Part shown: piece after piece, positions 10,243 through 21,188 of the stretch
How positions within the stretch are numbered: position 1 is the stretch's first letter
Layout: each line of letters begins with the position of its first letter
Assembly: GCA_029168955.1 (NCBI GenBank)
Contig: JAPDOI010000211.1
Span: 1,182,215-1,246,214 of the forward strand
Source: Aplectana chamaeleonis
Taxonomy: Eukaryota > Nematoda > Chromadorea > Rhabditida > Cosmocercidae
Direction: 5' to 3'
DNA: 64,000 nt
Notes under the pieces: generated by a model
Told to the model about the DNA's origin: nothing
Database searches by the model: none
The model's input: only the letters and a program-made list of their open reading frames with translations
Translations under genes and position numbers: made by a program

Positions 10243-10723
10243 ATGACTTCAAAATTGAAATCGGACTACTTCGAAGCAAGGCATGTGGATGCGCCTGCTT
10301 GTGACCTCAAAAAAGGGCGTAAAACTTATTTTACAAAAAATTTGCGCGTTACTGTAAGTAGATTTATGGAAAATCAACAAATAATACGCGGAAAATTGTG
10401 AAAATCGGCAAGAAGGATAAAGACGAGCATAGTGTTCCGTAATACACCTTAAAGTCATCAAAGATTTTGAAATTGATCAAAGGGAGGCTTTTCCTGACCT
10501 CACGAGCGTGTATTTCAGATGGGGTCACCCCGTTCACTGTGGCGTCTGCGATAATGAAATTCTCGATTCGGGCCGTTCCTTTTGGTGTAGGGTTGTTGAC
10601 GGTGCTACCCATGCAGGCATCACTCCGTCGACCTTGGATTTTGCGACCACGCTGTTTGAGCGACTCACCCCGTCCGGGATGCTTCCCCGCATGGTCGCTG
10701 AAAAGTTTCAACGGGAGTCTTAA
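10243..10723 (+). CDS. Compact three-exon gene, about 113 residues, unknown function
   Basis: Proposed exons are 10243-10353, 10413-10438 and 10519-10723. The ATG sits two bases after TTAATCCAG, which would suit a trans-splice acceptor. Exon 1 (37 codons, starting MTSKLKSDYFEARH) ends at a GTAAGT donor in phase 0. Exon 2 is tiny, with a weak acceptor GGCAAG and donor GTAATA, and leaves phase 2. Exon 3 follows a strong TGTATTTCAG and restores the frame to a TAA at 10721. It reads WGHPVHCGVCDNE, then SFWCRVVDGATHAG, STLDFATTLFERL and a basic end. The order Cys-Gly-x-Cys, RVVD, then a helix after S-LDF recalls double-psi beta-barrel (RlpA or expansin-like) proteins, but there is no signal peptide and I hold this loosely. 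A long minus-strand frame overlaps and is the main alternative. Confidence 0.5.
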
Positions 10724-10815
10724 ATGTACTCGAGAGGACATTTAGCGAAGATCGATCTGAAAGCGCTGCGCCCTCTCTTTCGCCGCACTGTCTCGTGCGC
10801 TCTCACCACCACACA

Positions 10816-10841
10816 ATCAGCGACAGCCATCTGTCGCTGAT
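10816..10841. repeat. Perfect 11-base-arm palindrome with 4-base loop
   Basis: ATCAGCGACAG and CTGTCGCTGAT flank CCAT. A further ATCAGCGACA follows at 10849-10858. It lies about 100 bases downstream of the stop of the 10.2-kb gene candidate. A structured RNA end or a protein-binding dyad are both conceivable. Confidence 0.55.
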
Positions 10842-11197
10842 ATTGGCAATCAGCGACACCTTCAAATTTGAGATAAAGATGAATCTGATTTGGAGCTGAC
10901 TTGCTCATTAAGAGTCAAGACTTTACCTAGAGCATCCTCATGCATCAAACAAAGTTTTTAAGCTGTTACACAGATGTCGCTCAGATGCAACTCAAATCAA
11001 CGATTTAAGTTGCATATTAAGCCAGATTACTACCGCCCCAGAAGTGTTTTCTTGTTTTCCGGTCATCACTTCCGTGGGATACAGCGCTAGTTGTAATACT
11101 CCATTTCCTCCGTCAACCGGGTCAGAAAACAAATGTTTTTCCTGTTCCAAAAGTGAAGATCTGATGAGCGGTTATTAGCAGTACCAATAATATAAAG

Positions 11198-11401
11198 TGT
11201 GTCCGCCCACACGGTCGGCGAGCGTATCGCGCGGCCGTCGCGAAAGCATTTTTTGGACGAGCCGCAGCACGGCTGCAGACAGCTGACTGGGATATTACCC
11301 AAGATTTCTTCTCTAATATTCCTGCCAGCCGGTTTGCAGATCCGAAAAATGCCTATGCCACTGTCACTCAGCACTGTCCGCCAACCACGCGGGCGGACTC
11401 T
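11198..11401. mobile_element. MITE with GTCCGCCCAC ends, copy 1
   Basis: The left end GTCCGCCCACACGGTCGGCG and a right end with ACCACGCGGGCGGACTCT are inverted matches. A GAGCCGCAGCACGGCTGCAG dyad and a run around GCTGCAGACAGCTGAC fill the middle. Length is about 200 bases, as in the copies at 11925 and 15507. No coding capacity. Confidence 0.6.
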
Positions 11402-11924
11402 GCCATCCGGGCGTACTTTAAGATAGTTGATGAAGACAACTCCGATGCGAGCGGCCCGACAGAACTGTGTTCTTCTTGAGTCAGTGCGCTGGAACATGGA
11501 GACAAAATGGAGCTTTTTCACTTCTCTAGCATCTTGTTCATTTCATCGATGTTTTCGATCCAGGTGATCTTACCTGTCAAAAAAAAGGTTTAATCTTGAT
11601 GGCTTTGAAGGCCTACACACTTATTGGAGTGACCTCAGATATGTAGGAACCGTCAACATTGAGCACGCGTGACTTGGAAAGTGAACACGTCCCATTTTGT
11701 GTTAATGTTTCTGCGTGCAAACTCGAGATGAGCACTCTTATGACGAGCCGCTCACACTGAGGCTTTTTTCTTCGGCTGTCTGCAAAGCTGGGACTACAGC
11801 TAATCGCTCCTCAGACCTTCAGTTTTGTTGCGAGGAGCGACATTTGCTCTCTCATCCGATTAGCACGCCTTCTGACCAGAAGATCCGAGCGGTAACGTAC
11901 ATGAGATATTTTCTGTCCGAATAA

Positions 11925-12128
11925 GACTGTCCGCCCACGCGGACGGCATGCTTGTGGAACATACATCGCCAAGGCGCATTTCGAGCGGGTTTTCACCCGG
12001 CTGTAAGCAGCCGTCTGAGATGTAATTCACTATTCGTCTGATATTTCTGCTAGTCGATTTACAAGTGAGAAAAGTGACTATAGCGACGGCCACTCGATGC
12101 GCACGCCGACCGCGTGGGCGGAGAGTCT
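11925..12128. mobile_element. MITE with GACTGTCCGCCCACGCGG ends, copy 2
   Basis: The left end GACTGTCCGCCCACGCGG is answered on the right by CCGCGTGGGCGGAGAGTC. This is the cleanest of the three copies. The interior shares the GGCTGTAAGCAGCCGTCTG and GATTTACAAGTGAGAAAAGT words with the copy at 15507. Confidence 0.7.
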
Positions 12129-12129
12129 C

Positions 12130-12708
12130 ATTCAAACGAACCATTCAATAGCTCTGTCTTCTTTAGCAATTTCTTTCCTTATCACACTAGCTTTTTTAGC
12201 TGACCGCTAGCGTATCAGCTTCGCTCCTACTTCCAAATGCATCAGTGCTCTTAAGGTGATCGTCTTGAAATATTAGGACAGATATATAGGCTGTAAAACC
12301 GCGAAATTCTCATGGTTTCTACGCTTTCTGGTGAGGAGCGGATGTTAGAGACAGCGACAGAGCGCATGACAGACGGAGGGAGCAGCGTCGCGCTCACAGC
12401 TTGCGCCATGGGTCAATAGAATTCCGTTTTTCTACAGAGGATATAACTCTCCACCAGGAATCCGACTAATGTCTTGTGTGGAATTTCAGCTACATACATC
12501 AGAGAGTCCTAATCAAAAACCCCATACCTACGTGGAGAAAATTCCAAGTACACTTAATTCGATGTAATTCGATAAACGAAATAAGATCTGGGTTAACCTT
12601 AATAATTTACCTATTAGAGTCATATTTAAGCAAAATTGTTGTGGCAATACAAATGAATAGATAAATAGTATTGAACGAAAGAAGGGGGTTTGTACTCCAG
12701 AACGTTGC
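12130..12708. other. No gene seen; AT-rich with one acceptor-like site
   Basis: An acceptor-like GTGGAATTTCAG ends at 12488 and is followed by a long AT-rich open frame to 12664. Its composition is what AT-rich noise gives, so I do not call it an exon. Nothing else stands out. Confidence 0.3.
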
Positions 12709-12927
12709 ATGAAAGTGAAGAAATCTTCATTGTTTCTTCTAGCACTGACTAGTAAGTGCTTCTCCTACCTGGGGCTGAACTACAAGTGGTCCATAGATCA
12801 GTCTTCTTTATTTTTGAGAGGCTTTCTCTGGGAAAACTTGCCGCGACAACGTCAGAGAAATACCAGGATCCTTAACGGTGCCGCGACTTGGCTCCGCGAT
12901 AATAATACCGCTGTGTTGAATCCGTGA
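12709..12927 (+). CDS. Small open frame with signal-peptide-like start, 72 codons
   Basis: It starts MKVKKSSLFLLALTSKC, a basic start followed by a short hydrophobic core, which fits a secretory signal. It continues WENLPRQRQRNTRILNG and ends at a TGA at 12925. GTAAGT occurs after codon 14, so the frame could also be a first exon spliced about 50 bases downstream, giving a different tail. It ends 40 bases before a TTAA-flanked element. Family unknown; chance origin cannot be excluded. Confidence 0.3.
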   Translation: MKVKKSSLFLLALTSKCFSYLGLNYKWSIDQSSLFLRGFLWENLPRQRQRNTRILNGAATWLRDNNTAVLNP

Positions 12928-12966
12928 TCATCACTGTGCCAAGATGATTCAGTTGCAGCGTCTTAA

Positions 12967-13377
12967 AGGCACAGCCCAACCTCAAGGATAAGATTTGATA
13001 TTATAGTCCACCCACCGTGCATAGCAACCCTGCCAAGCGCGAGATCTCAATTCGATCAAATAAGTGAGAAACTACAAGGAAAAAATCGGCCTGCCCCCAA
13101 CGCCCTAAAAATATAATCAAGCATTTCGCCCCGGATAGGGGACACAAATCTTCGCAAATGGAAAAAATAGTTTGTGTGGCGATGCTCAAAGGCAAAATGT
13201 ACGAGAACGCAGCTCTTGGTTTCCTTTCCGAAGCTGTGTGCGCGATAAGGCTTTTGGGGTATTGTGGGCGGGGCCGACTTTTTCCCTCTAGTTTCTCGCT
13301 TATTCGAGCGAATTGAGATGCTATTCACGGTAGCGGACTATAATATCAAATTTTACCCCTGAGGTTGGACTCTGCCT
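12967..13377. mobile_element. 411-base TTAA-flanked inverted-repeat element
   Basis: The ends AGGCACAGCCCAACCTCAAG (left) and the complement of CTGAGGTTGGACTCTGCCT (right) are long imperfect inverted repeats that continue inward through TTTGATATTATAGTCC. TTAA borders both ends, at 12963-12966 and 13378-13381. A TTAA duplication is characteristic of piggyBac-type cut-and-paste elements. No transposase is encoded, so it would be non-autonomous. Fragments lie at 2240 and 23885. Confidence 0.75.
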
Positions 13378-13381
13378 TTAA

Positions 13382-13861
13382 GTCTCGACAACGTCGCAAA
13401 ACTTCTGCGATTTTTCCGCGTTAGAATCTCGTCGGCCCCGCGAGGATGCATCAGCGAACGAGCGTCGACTACGATGCACGGCCCTGTGTGGTGAAACGAG
13501 ATTGTCGCGGGTTCGATGTATCCAAGTTTGAGGTACATCTCGTATCTCCTGGTTGCAGTAACAGGAGTACCCTCTGTTCCCATCAGACAGAGGTTGTAAC
13601 AACCGCATCCGCGTAATTTTGTTCTTGGGCCTGCCTTGTCGTATTATGAATCATAAGAAATTCTATTCGAGTTACACGCAGTCTGCCCCAATTTTGTAAA
13701 GGCGCACCGACCGATCGCTGATACGCAACGGCATTGCCGCTGCGGATTCCCTTTGTTGCCGCTTCCGTGAATGTAGGAGCCGAAGCGGCACTATCGCGGC
13801 GATTTCGGTTAGAGTTCTCCGTCAACAGCTGCAACAGATTTGGCCATATAAATATGTACAA
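13382..13861 (-). other. Two overlapping minus-strand open frames of uncertain status
   Basis: Frames at 13861-13583 and 13608-13378 overlap near a run of good coding composition such as YSCYCNQEIRDVPQTW in one frame and GTPVTATRRYEMYLKLGY in another. Two frames being equally plausible argues against a clear call. No splice site resolves them. No family was recognised. Confidence 0.25.
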
Positions 13862-14041
13862 TACATTTACGTAACAATAATGATCATACCCTTTTTAGCT
13901 CGATGTTTCTTCGAATAAAGTCATTCAACGCTATATGAATGAATTGTACTCTTCTGACCGGAGAAGTTATCTCACCGGCTTGAATAGTTGTAACGATGGA
14001 ACACCTTTGGGAAGACGCGAGCTGACCCAAGCTCCAGGTAT

Positions 14042-14320
14042 GTATACTCTGTTCATCTTGAATTGCACAAAACACGGTCCGTCAATAGTCCTCTAATTGG
14101 CCCGCTAGTACCGTAGTGTACGTCCACGCCGCGCTCTCGGCAGACCCAGGTGTGCACCCGGTGTGCAGAGCAATCGATTCGTCAATGCCGTCACTCGGCC
14201 ACCCTCCCTGCCACCCGAGTCTGCCGGGAACGCGTCGTGGACGTACACTACGGTACTAGCGGGCCAATTAGAGGACTATTGGCGGACCGTGTTCTGTGCA
14301 ATTCAAGATAAACAGAGTAC
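14042..14320. repeat. Foldback element, about 100-base arms, 75-base loop
   Basis: The left arm (about 14042-14145) holds a GAATTGCACAAAACACGG-like word, TAGTCCTCTAATTGGCCCGC and GTACCGTAGTGTACGTCCAC. The right arm (about 14219-14320) is its reverse complement with few mismatches. Transcribed, it would form a long hairpin. Its nature as a mobile foldback element is inferred from form only. Confidence 0.75.
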
Positions 14321-14329
14321 GAGAAGCGC

Positions 14330-15500
14330 ACCATGTTCCCATCCGAGGTTGAGCTAAATAAAGTACAAAAACACGAAATATGGTTTCCAGGTGTCGGAAG
14401 TTGAACGCGAAAAGCCTTGAATAGGACGGAAATGTTCTTTTCCGAGCGCGAAACGCGAGAGGATATCAAAATTATTTACCAGCTGTTTCTGCCCTAATGC
14501 ATAGCGCCCATAGTTCCGCGCTCCGTAGCAAACCTTGCTAATTTGGAGAGCGGAATTCCGCTCTTCCCTGTTATAAGCTGGTTTTTGTATCCTTGGGCAT
14601 CTTCATAGGTTTAACCGCAGCGCGGCACGCGCGTGACGCGCGGGACCAGCAGTGGACTATGAAATTTTCCACCGCGCGGCAATAATGAGGGAGGAGCGGG
14701 AAGTAGCTATGAAATCTCCTGCTGCAACGCCATGTGCCTGGGTCAATACCTTCATCTTCCACCGCTGGCTCCGGGCGTGGCGCGCTGGGGTGAGGACTAT
14801 GAAAGATGCCTTATGACGCTGGTTTGAATATGGTCATTGATCGGTGGGTTAACCCGAGTTGAGTATCATCCGCATTCCTCCAACGACGAGCTACTCGCTC
14901 GGCGTATAGCATTTAGAGCTTGCTCTGTGCTGGATATGGGTTTGATGAGGGAACTCTGCAGTGACATGTGTACATAAGCGGATCGGATTTAATTTAGCTG
15001 CTCCAGCCGACCGACTGCGTCGACGCATCAGGAAATGTGTTATTCTTGGGAGTTATTTCCCATAGACGTCAGCTACTAGGCGCATTCAGAGGCCAGATAG
15101 GGTGGGAAAACTGATTCTTAGGCCAAAAGCGTCACATACTTGACGTAAACAGCTCAGGTCGTCCCGCATATCTTCTGCCATCGATGGATTTACCAACATG
15201 ACTGAACGGATTTGAAAAAGTTCACAAGGGGATAAGCGGATAGACAAGGAAGATCACTGGGAGTGAGGACATTTCACGTGCAAATTTTGGAGACGTCATG
15301 TCGACGAGATAATTCTCGGCATTCTTCGAGAAGAAATTCCGGAATCTTCTTCGAATTCGGGGAAGTCGTTAGATACGTACATATGTATCTCGGGAGAGTA
15401 TTCCCGTACAAGAAAACCTTATGCTTACTCTCTATAGCACAATGCATGGATTGAAAACCCTAATGGCTTTGTGGTGCATATCCGTAACCAAAGTTAGTTC
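14330..15500. other. No gene seen; GGACTATGAAA repeated three times
   Basis: GGACTATGAAA or a close variant recurs near 14652, 14705 and 14793 within GC-rich sequence around GCGCGTGACGCGCGGG. This looks like a degenerate tandem repeat. I see no supported exon or RNA gene in the rest. Confidence 0.3.
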
Positions 15501-15506
15501 GAATTG

Positions 15507-15727
15507 GACTGTCCGCCCACGTTGTCGGCGTGCAAGTGAAGCGGCGGTTACCACAAAAGCAATATTTCGGACGAGCATCCCCATGGCTGCAAGCAGCTGA
15601 TTGCGGCAATTTTCACCATTTTCACTTGTCCCTGCTGATCGATTTCCAAGTCCAACAAATACCTTAGCGACAGTCGCTCGACACGCACGTCGACAGCGTG
15701 GGTAGGCAACCTCTTTCGGACGGACTG
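15507..15727. mobile_element. MITE with GACTGTCCGCCCACG ends, copy 3
   Basis: The left end GACTGTCCGCCCACGTTGTC pairs with a right end containing CGACAGCGTGGGTAGGC and GGACGGACTGT. The interior has the same GGCTGCAAGCAGCTGATTG word as copy 2. The right terminus seems to carry an extra 10 or so bases. Confidence 0.6.
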
Positions 15728-15805
15728 TATGCATCTCACAATAGGTTCTTGTCAAAACAGCAACGTTATTTGATCATCTTCATGTGCAGTACATACTATT
15801 TCCAG

Positions 15806-15872
15806 GTGACAGCTAAAGAAACATGTTTGCCCACATCCTCAAAAACTTCATCAATCAAGACCAGCCAAAAGG
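15806..15872 (+). CDS. Candidate internal exon, 22 codons
   Basis: A strong acceptor (TACTATTTCCAG) and donor (AAAAGG then GTGAGT) bracket 67 bases. The open frame reads VTAKETCLPTSSKTSS then IKTSQK, in phase 0 leaving phase 1. It is Ser, Thr and Lys rich, as in linker or mucin-like segments. Neighbouring exons were not found, so its gene is unknown. Confidence 0.35.
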
Positions 15873-16439
15873 GTGAGTTTTTATTCTGATTTTTTTTTTG
15901 GATTAGACCAGTAGATCTGTATCTGGTCGTTAACATACTAGACAAAAACGAAAAGAGTTGTTCCTGCAGAAATAAAACCGAAAACAAAATTATCTATATT
16001 CCAAAAAAGCATTCTTGATCAAGAAGAAAGACGGAAAGAAACCTACTTCTGCTTCGTGTCGAATTCATAGGGGGCCGCGACGCATACACGCGGGGCCTGC
16101 GGAATTGACGGGTATTTGGGATGATGACCATCCATCGAATGATTTATTGTCGCTGCTTGGTTTCCTTTAAAAAATCACGCAGGGAGGTTATTTGGGGCGC
16201 TGATCACGAATCTATGATTTAATTGTCGATTTTTCGAAAATTTCGACTTGATTCGTTCAAATTTTCTCATCGGGGGGGGATTTGGTAGCAAATCGCGACT
16301 TTTGACGATTTCCAGAATGGGTCAATAGGTAAGGCCCAAAATTTTTCTGTTTGGGTTTTCTGGAACGCAGAGCACGAATTTTTATTGATTTTCAATAGAT
16401 TACGGTATGTTAAGGGGTACACGGTATACTTCGGCGACT

Positions 16440-16715
16440 CGACAAAAATTTCGAATAATCGAGTTTTCGACTAACTCGATTTTTCAAGATTTCGAATAAT
16501 CGAAGTTTTCGACTAATTCGATCTTTCAAAACTTCGAATAATCGAGTTTACTAACTCGATTTTCAAAATTTCGAATAATCAAGTTTTCGACTAACTCGAT
16601 TTTTCAAAATTTCGAATAATCGAGTTTTCGACTAATTCGATTTTTCAAAATTTCCAATAATCGAGTAGAATTGACTCGATTTTTCGAATAATCGAATGAT
16701 CAAGTTTTCGGCTAA
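16440..16715. repeat. TTCGAATAATCGAG array, about 41-base unit, 6 copies
   Basis: The unit is TTCGAATAATCGAGTTTTCG followed by ACTAACTCGATTTTTCAAAA. About six copies run from the left end of the TATACTT element inward. The matching array at 19440-19610 adjoins the right end, so both tips of the element carry the same repeated word. Confidence 0.8.
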
Positions 16716-17026
16716 CTCATTTTTTGCAAATTTCGACCAATGAAATTCTAAAACACCTTAATTCGACTGTTTTACTCGAATCACTTTTCTTTCCTTTTTT
16801 CGAACCAGGAGCGTACCGCGATTCTGTCAGCCTCACCCCTTATTGTACTGCGTCCTATCACCCATGCCGTCTCGGTGTTTTACCCGAACGAGTGTTGCCT
16901 AGCAGATTAGCCCAAAGCTATAAGGTAGTTGCCCGTGTCCTATTTCGCGCCGCTTTACAAATCTGCAGAGCATGAGCGCGCTGGACCGGGGAGAACGATC
17001 ACGGTAGCATCATGGTACGTACACAG

Positions 17027-18111
17027 CAGGGGTGTGCGGAAAATTCTTTTCGGTAAATTTTTTACCGAAACTTTTTCCCGAACTTTTTTTTTCGGTAAAT
17101 ACGGTAAAAACGGAAAATTCGGTAACAATTCTGACTTCGGTTTTTTGGTGCCACCTGTCGTTCTCTGAGCCGAAATCCGGTCCGCAACTGCGTACTACGG
17201 CTGTTGCATCATGCGACGCGTGATAATCGTGCTGGGAGAAGGGTGAATCGTGGTGGGACCAAGTGATCCCAGCACGATTAACACGTGTCGCATATTGCAA
17301 TAGTCGTAGTCCGCAAATGCGGACCGGATCGCTGAGGATACGATAGCACAAATGGCCGATAATATTTCTGTATCATTTTCAATAGCGCATGAGGATAGCG
17401 CAAATAATGAGTGAGTTTTACATATTAAACTGAGCTCAACGGGTGAAGCTGATCAGCGAGACGTTGATTCTGAGAAAAAGTAACATTTCAAAACTTTCTT
17501 GTTGTCAAGGTCTTTCTGTAGTTACTCAAAATCAGGGCAGCTGAGGAAAACATCCATTCCGCCTCAGCAGTGCCAGGAGGCGCGCAAAAGTACTTATTGG
17601 TCAGTGGGGAAAGGTGCTGGTACGATGATTTTACAATGGAGTCGTACCAGAACTACAGTGGATTCAGTGTTGTGTCCGGGGGCTCCAAAAAAATTCAGTT
17701 TCTGAATAATCTGCTTCAGGACTCTGCTAATTGAAAAAATCCAGTTACTGAAACATCTTCTCTAGAACTCTGCTGATATGTATTTCTCGGAGTAGTATTT
17801 CAATAAGAGGAGGCACGCGACATAAAAAGTGAAAAGATCGTTGGATTATTCAGAAAGTAAGCCAAAGGAGTTAGAAAGAGTATCAAAAAGAACTATGAAG
17901 AAGGATATCGCGCCAAAGGCATGTCATAACAGTAGCGAACCCGTGAAATACGAGTAAGAACTAGGCCGATTGAGCTAGAAACACCCGAATTTTTTCGGTA
18001 AAATTTCTGCAAATTTTGAGAAAAATTCGGTAAATCGAAAACAAATTTTCCGAAAAACACCGGTTAATTCGGAAAATCGGTAAATCGGTAAACGGAAAAT
18101 GCACACCCCTG
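17027..18111. mobile_element. hAT-like non-autonomous element, 1085 bases
   Basis: The left end CAGGGGTGTGCGGAAAATTC and the right end GAAAATGCACACCCCTG are inverted. A perfect 8-base duplication GTACACAG is present at 17019-17026 and 18112-18119. CAGGG ends with 8-base duplications are the hallmark of the hAT superfamily. Both tips carry many copies of TTCGGTAAA in opposite orientation. The interior has a long hairpin (17175-17330) and no transposase. It disrupts a copy of the GC-rich repeat seen at 4237. Confidence 0.85.
17175..17330. repeat. Long hairpin inside the hAT-like element
   Basis: Arms of about 63 bases, containing TCCGGTCCGC, GACGCGTGATAATCG and GCTGGGA, face their near complement across about 30 bases. 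Differences are scattered substitutions. The hairpin may be an older foldback insertion within the hAT-like element. Confidence 0.7.
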
Positions 18112-18119
18112 GTACACAG

Positions 18120-19060
18120 GAATGACCACGGGTGGGTCGATCGGGTAACTTTCGCGGGACGGGGGCGGATCGCGGGACAAGGGGAAGACGTGCGCCGCAC
18201 AATCGCGGATCGCGGTACCGGCGCGAAAGATGTCCTCACAACGGAACTATTATTAGTTGCTCTGGCCATTCCTGTTGGAGTGTACTTTCCCAAAACCGTT
18301 TTTGACGTAGAATCCAAGCGCGCTTTTTGAAGTTGCCTAAAACCACTCTGTAAAAAATTGTAGGCGCTTTTCGCCAGAGTTCCGCACCTCTTGTACGTTC
18401 CAAAACGCGATTTAGCCTTTGGAAGATCTGGAATCGGACCTCATAATACGTGCTCAGCGCCCAAAACAACCCCTTGTTCGAAGTTCAAGTGAGAGCATAT
18501 TTTTCGATTTTTGCACAGAGTCACAGCCTTTTCCATTTTCACAAATTTTGCGCAGAGCTTTTATTTATATCATATAGAGGGCTCTGAAAGCGTTTATAAA
18601 AGTGCTCCAGATTTCACCTGAAATCCTCCCAAGTCGGTTATTTGGGGCGAATCTGGGGTTGTTTAATTTAGTCAGACTTTCACGGAACGGAGGCGATTCG
18701 ACTCAGCATTTGTTCCTGGGGGCTATTCGGGGAGCTGAATACGACTTTGATAATCATTTATCTGTTTTCGAATTATTAAGGTGAATTTTCCCTCCTCAAT
18801 AGCATGGCACATATCACAACCTATAGTATACCTCAAAATTTTGACAAACGGACCCCAGATTCGTGTTCAGCACCTTAGACCACCTCTACATACAAGTTTT
18901 GAGCAAAATGCGGAAGTTTTTTTCATAGAACTCAAAAAATTCCATGAGAGGTTACCCTTGCCTGATCGCCAAGCTTTCGAAAACGCTCAAAATAGTTCTA
19001 GAAAAGTACATTTCATATGGAATGACCACGCAGACTAAAAGTGGTTCCCTTGTCAGAGTA
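18120..19060. repeat. Remnants of two dispersed repeats inside the TATACTT element
   Basis: First comes the distal half of the GC-rich 4.2-kb repeat (to about 18240). Then come segments with CCCAGATTCGTGTTCAGC (18852) and TGGTTCCCTTGTCAGAG (19043), words that also occur at 53560 and 60485 at the ends of similar segments. Open frames here belong to the repeat. Confidence 0.5.
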
Positions 19061-19439
19061 GGACTGTTGGAACCAACACTTATTTTTTAATGTCCGTTAG
19101 TAAATTCCAAAGACAAAATTCCAAGTCTTACGAAAACCGAACAAATTTCATTATTGGGGAGGAATGCAACTCAGAGGGATCACAGCATAAGTGAGCAAGC
19201 GAAAATCTCCCTTGGAGACTAGAACCGTGGAAATAGGCGGGTGTGAGTTTAACATTAATAAGTCACGACATATAGTCGTCTATTTCGAGATCTTCTGAAC
19301 TCATGGAGGAGTCTCCGCCATCATGGTCCGCAACATGTACGTCTTCGAAAATTGGTGGCTCAGTTTCGGTTAACTACATCAAGTAATTTACCTGACGGTG
19401 ATTTCTTTTGACTCGAAACAGTCGACTATCGAGTTCATT

Positions 19440-19610
19440 CGACTATTAGGGTCTATCGAATAATCGAGTCTTCGGCTAACTGGAAATTCCCAAATTTCGA
19501 ATAATCGAGTCTTTGACTAAGTCGATTTTTCAAAATTTCGAATAATCGAGTTTTCGACTAAGTCGATTTTTCAAAATTTTGAATAATCGAGTAGTCGAAT
19601 GACTCGATGT
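19440..19610. repeat. TTCGAATAATCGAG array at the right tip
   Basis: Four units of about 41 bases match the array at 16440. They lie next to the right terminus of the 16425-19661 element, which supports the element's limits. Confidence 0.75.
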
Positions 19611-19892
19611 CGACTGTTTAGTCGATACCAAGACTCGATGACTCGACTCGACATAAGTATAGTACACGGTACCTTGGTCAAAGTCTCAGAGTTGGCTCTA
19701 AATTTCGCTGTGGGTGTTATTCGGGACGCTGAACACGAATTCAAGGTCCATTTTTCAATCTTCAAAATACTAAGGTAGGCGACGCCAGTTAAAAGGCAAT
19801 ATGCCTACTGCAACCTAGAGTAACTATAAGTCTAGCGACAAACAGACCCCAGATTCGCGTTCAGCGCCCTCAATAACCCCAGTTGGAAGTTT

Positions 19893-20938
19893 GGGATAGG
19901 GACTCTCTACACACAGAGGGAGGAGTTATCCCGTTTTTGCAGTTCGACACGTGATGCCTTTATACTTGTTATCCGAAGATAACTTTTCGGATAATGGATG
20001 GATTCGGATAATGCCGATTTTAAAATCCCAGGATATTGGTTCGATTCAGATAATGCGTATTTTCAAATTTTAAGATAATGGTTCAATTCAAATGATGCCA
20101 TTTTTCCAATGGTTCGGATACGGATATCCGGCCGGATAATTTCGGATAGCTTCGGATATTTTGGAAACAAAGTTGAGGCAAAACGGTGAAAAATAAACCA
20201 GGTGTTCCAGGGAAGCCTTTAAAAACATCCATATTTGAACAAACAGTAGTACATCATTGCATTTACAGCATCTTAACATACAAACTTCATCCTTCATATA
20301 TGCATATTAATGAAAATATGAAAACAAATTTTCAAGTACTCTATCGTCGTTGGTAGGCACAGTATTATACATACACAGGCTTAATTCAGGACAGTCAGTT
20401 AGTAAAAAGTATGCAAAGGCAACTATACAAAAAGTTCTACAGTGAATAACTAGCCACTTCGTCATCTAATTTGACCCGCACTATTCTTCCGCGCCGCAAG
20501 GACCCTTCCGATTTCGGAAGGAGGAGGAAAAAACCCTGAGTTGATGTACTCAACAGAAAAAGGGCGTGGCCTAGTGCAGTTTCATCTGATATTATCCAAA
20601 AATTATCCGATTTTATCCGAAATTTTACCCGAATTTTTGTCCGATTTTATCCCAAATTTATCCAAATTTTATTCGATTTTATCCGAATTTTCGACCCTTC
20701 GGAAAATGATTCAATTTAGATAATGCAGATTTTAAATTTCCCCGATATTGGTTCGATTCAGATAACGCGTTTTTTCAAATTTTCGGATATCGGATTATCC
20801 GAACCTCGGATATCCAAAAAAAGGTGATTCGGATACTAAGTATAGACGCCACTCAATTGAAGCGAAGATAATCCCGAGCGGAATTAGAGACGCGAAAGGC
20901 GGGACAAATCTCCTCGGTGTGTAGAGAGCCCTATGCCC
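19893..20938. mobile_element. GGGATAGGG MITE interrupted by a TATACTT element
   Basis: The outer left part contains GGGATAGGGACTCTCTACAC and GGAGGAGTTATCCCG; the outer right part carries the complement, ending GTGTAGAGAGCCCTATGCCC. An uninterrupted relative of about 159 bases lies at 29922-30080 and shows the joined middle. AAGTTT flanks both sides, a possible duplication. The interruption is the element at 19961-20844. Confidence 0.75.
19961..20844. mobile_element. TATACTT-ended element, 884 bases, TTATCCGAA interior
   Basis: The ends TATACTTGTTATCCGAA and its counterpart TTCGGATACTAAGTATA are inverted. Flanks GATGCCTT and GACGCCAC agree at five of eight positions, a decayed 8-base duplication at the break in the host MITE. 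Both tips are packed with TTATCCGAA and GGATAATG words. Open frames across it are by-products of the repeats. Confidence 0.75.
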
Positions 20939-21000
20939 AAAGTTTTGAGTCGAATTCGGAATTTTTTCAAACACCCTAAAAATTGGCCGATGATAGGTAC

Positions 21001-21188
21001 TATACTTTTACATTTTCAGCATTTTTTTCGAACATTCGACGATAATTGAATTTTGAAGTTTTCGAATATTCGACTTTCGAATAATTCAGGATTTGAAGTT
21101 TTCGAATATCTGACTTTCCGAATAGATCGAAGTCGACTTTTTCAATCGAATGATTTTTCTTCGAATCATTCGATTCGGTCAAAGTATA
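21001..21188. mobile_element. TATACTT-ended element, 188 bases, TTCGAATATTCGA interior
   Basis: The left end TATACTTTTAC and the right end, complement TATACTTTGACC, are inverted. Flanks ATAGGTAC (20993-21000) and GTAGATAC (21189-21196) match at six of eight positions. The interior consists of ATTCGACTTTCGAAT-type dyads. It is the smallest member of the family. Confidence 0.7.

Larger units (their letters stand above)
16425..19661. mobile_element. TATACTT-ended element with nested insertions
   Basis: The left end TATACTTCGGCGACTCGAC and the right end, whose complement is TATACTTATGTCGAGTCGAG, are inverted. GTACACGG stands on both outer sides (16417-16424 and 19662-19669), a perfect 8-base target duplication. 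Interior ends are filled with a TCGAATAATCGAG array. A hAT-like element (17027-18111) lies inside, itself within a copy of the 4.2-kb repeat. Eight-base duplications point to a hAT- or P-like mechanism. No transposase was recognised. Confidence 0.75.
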
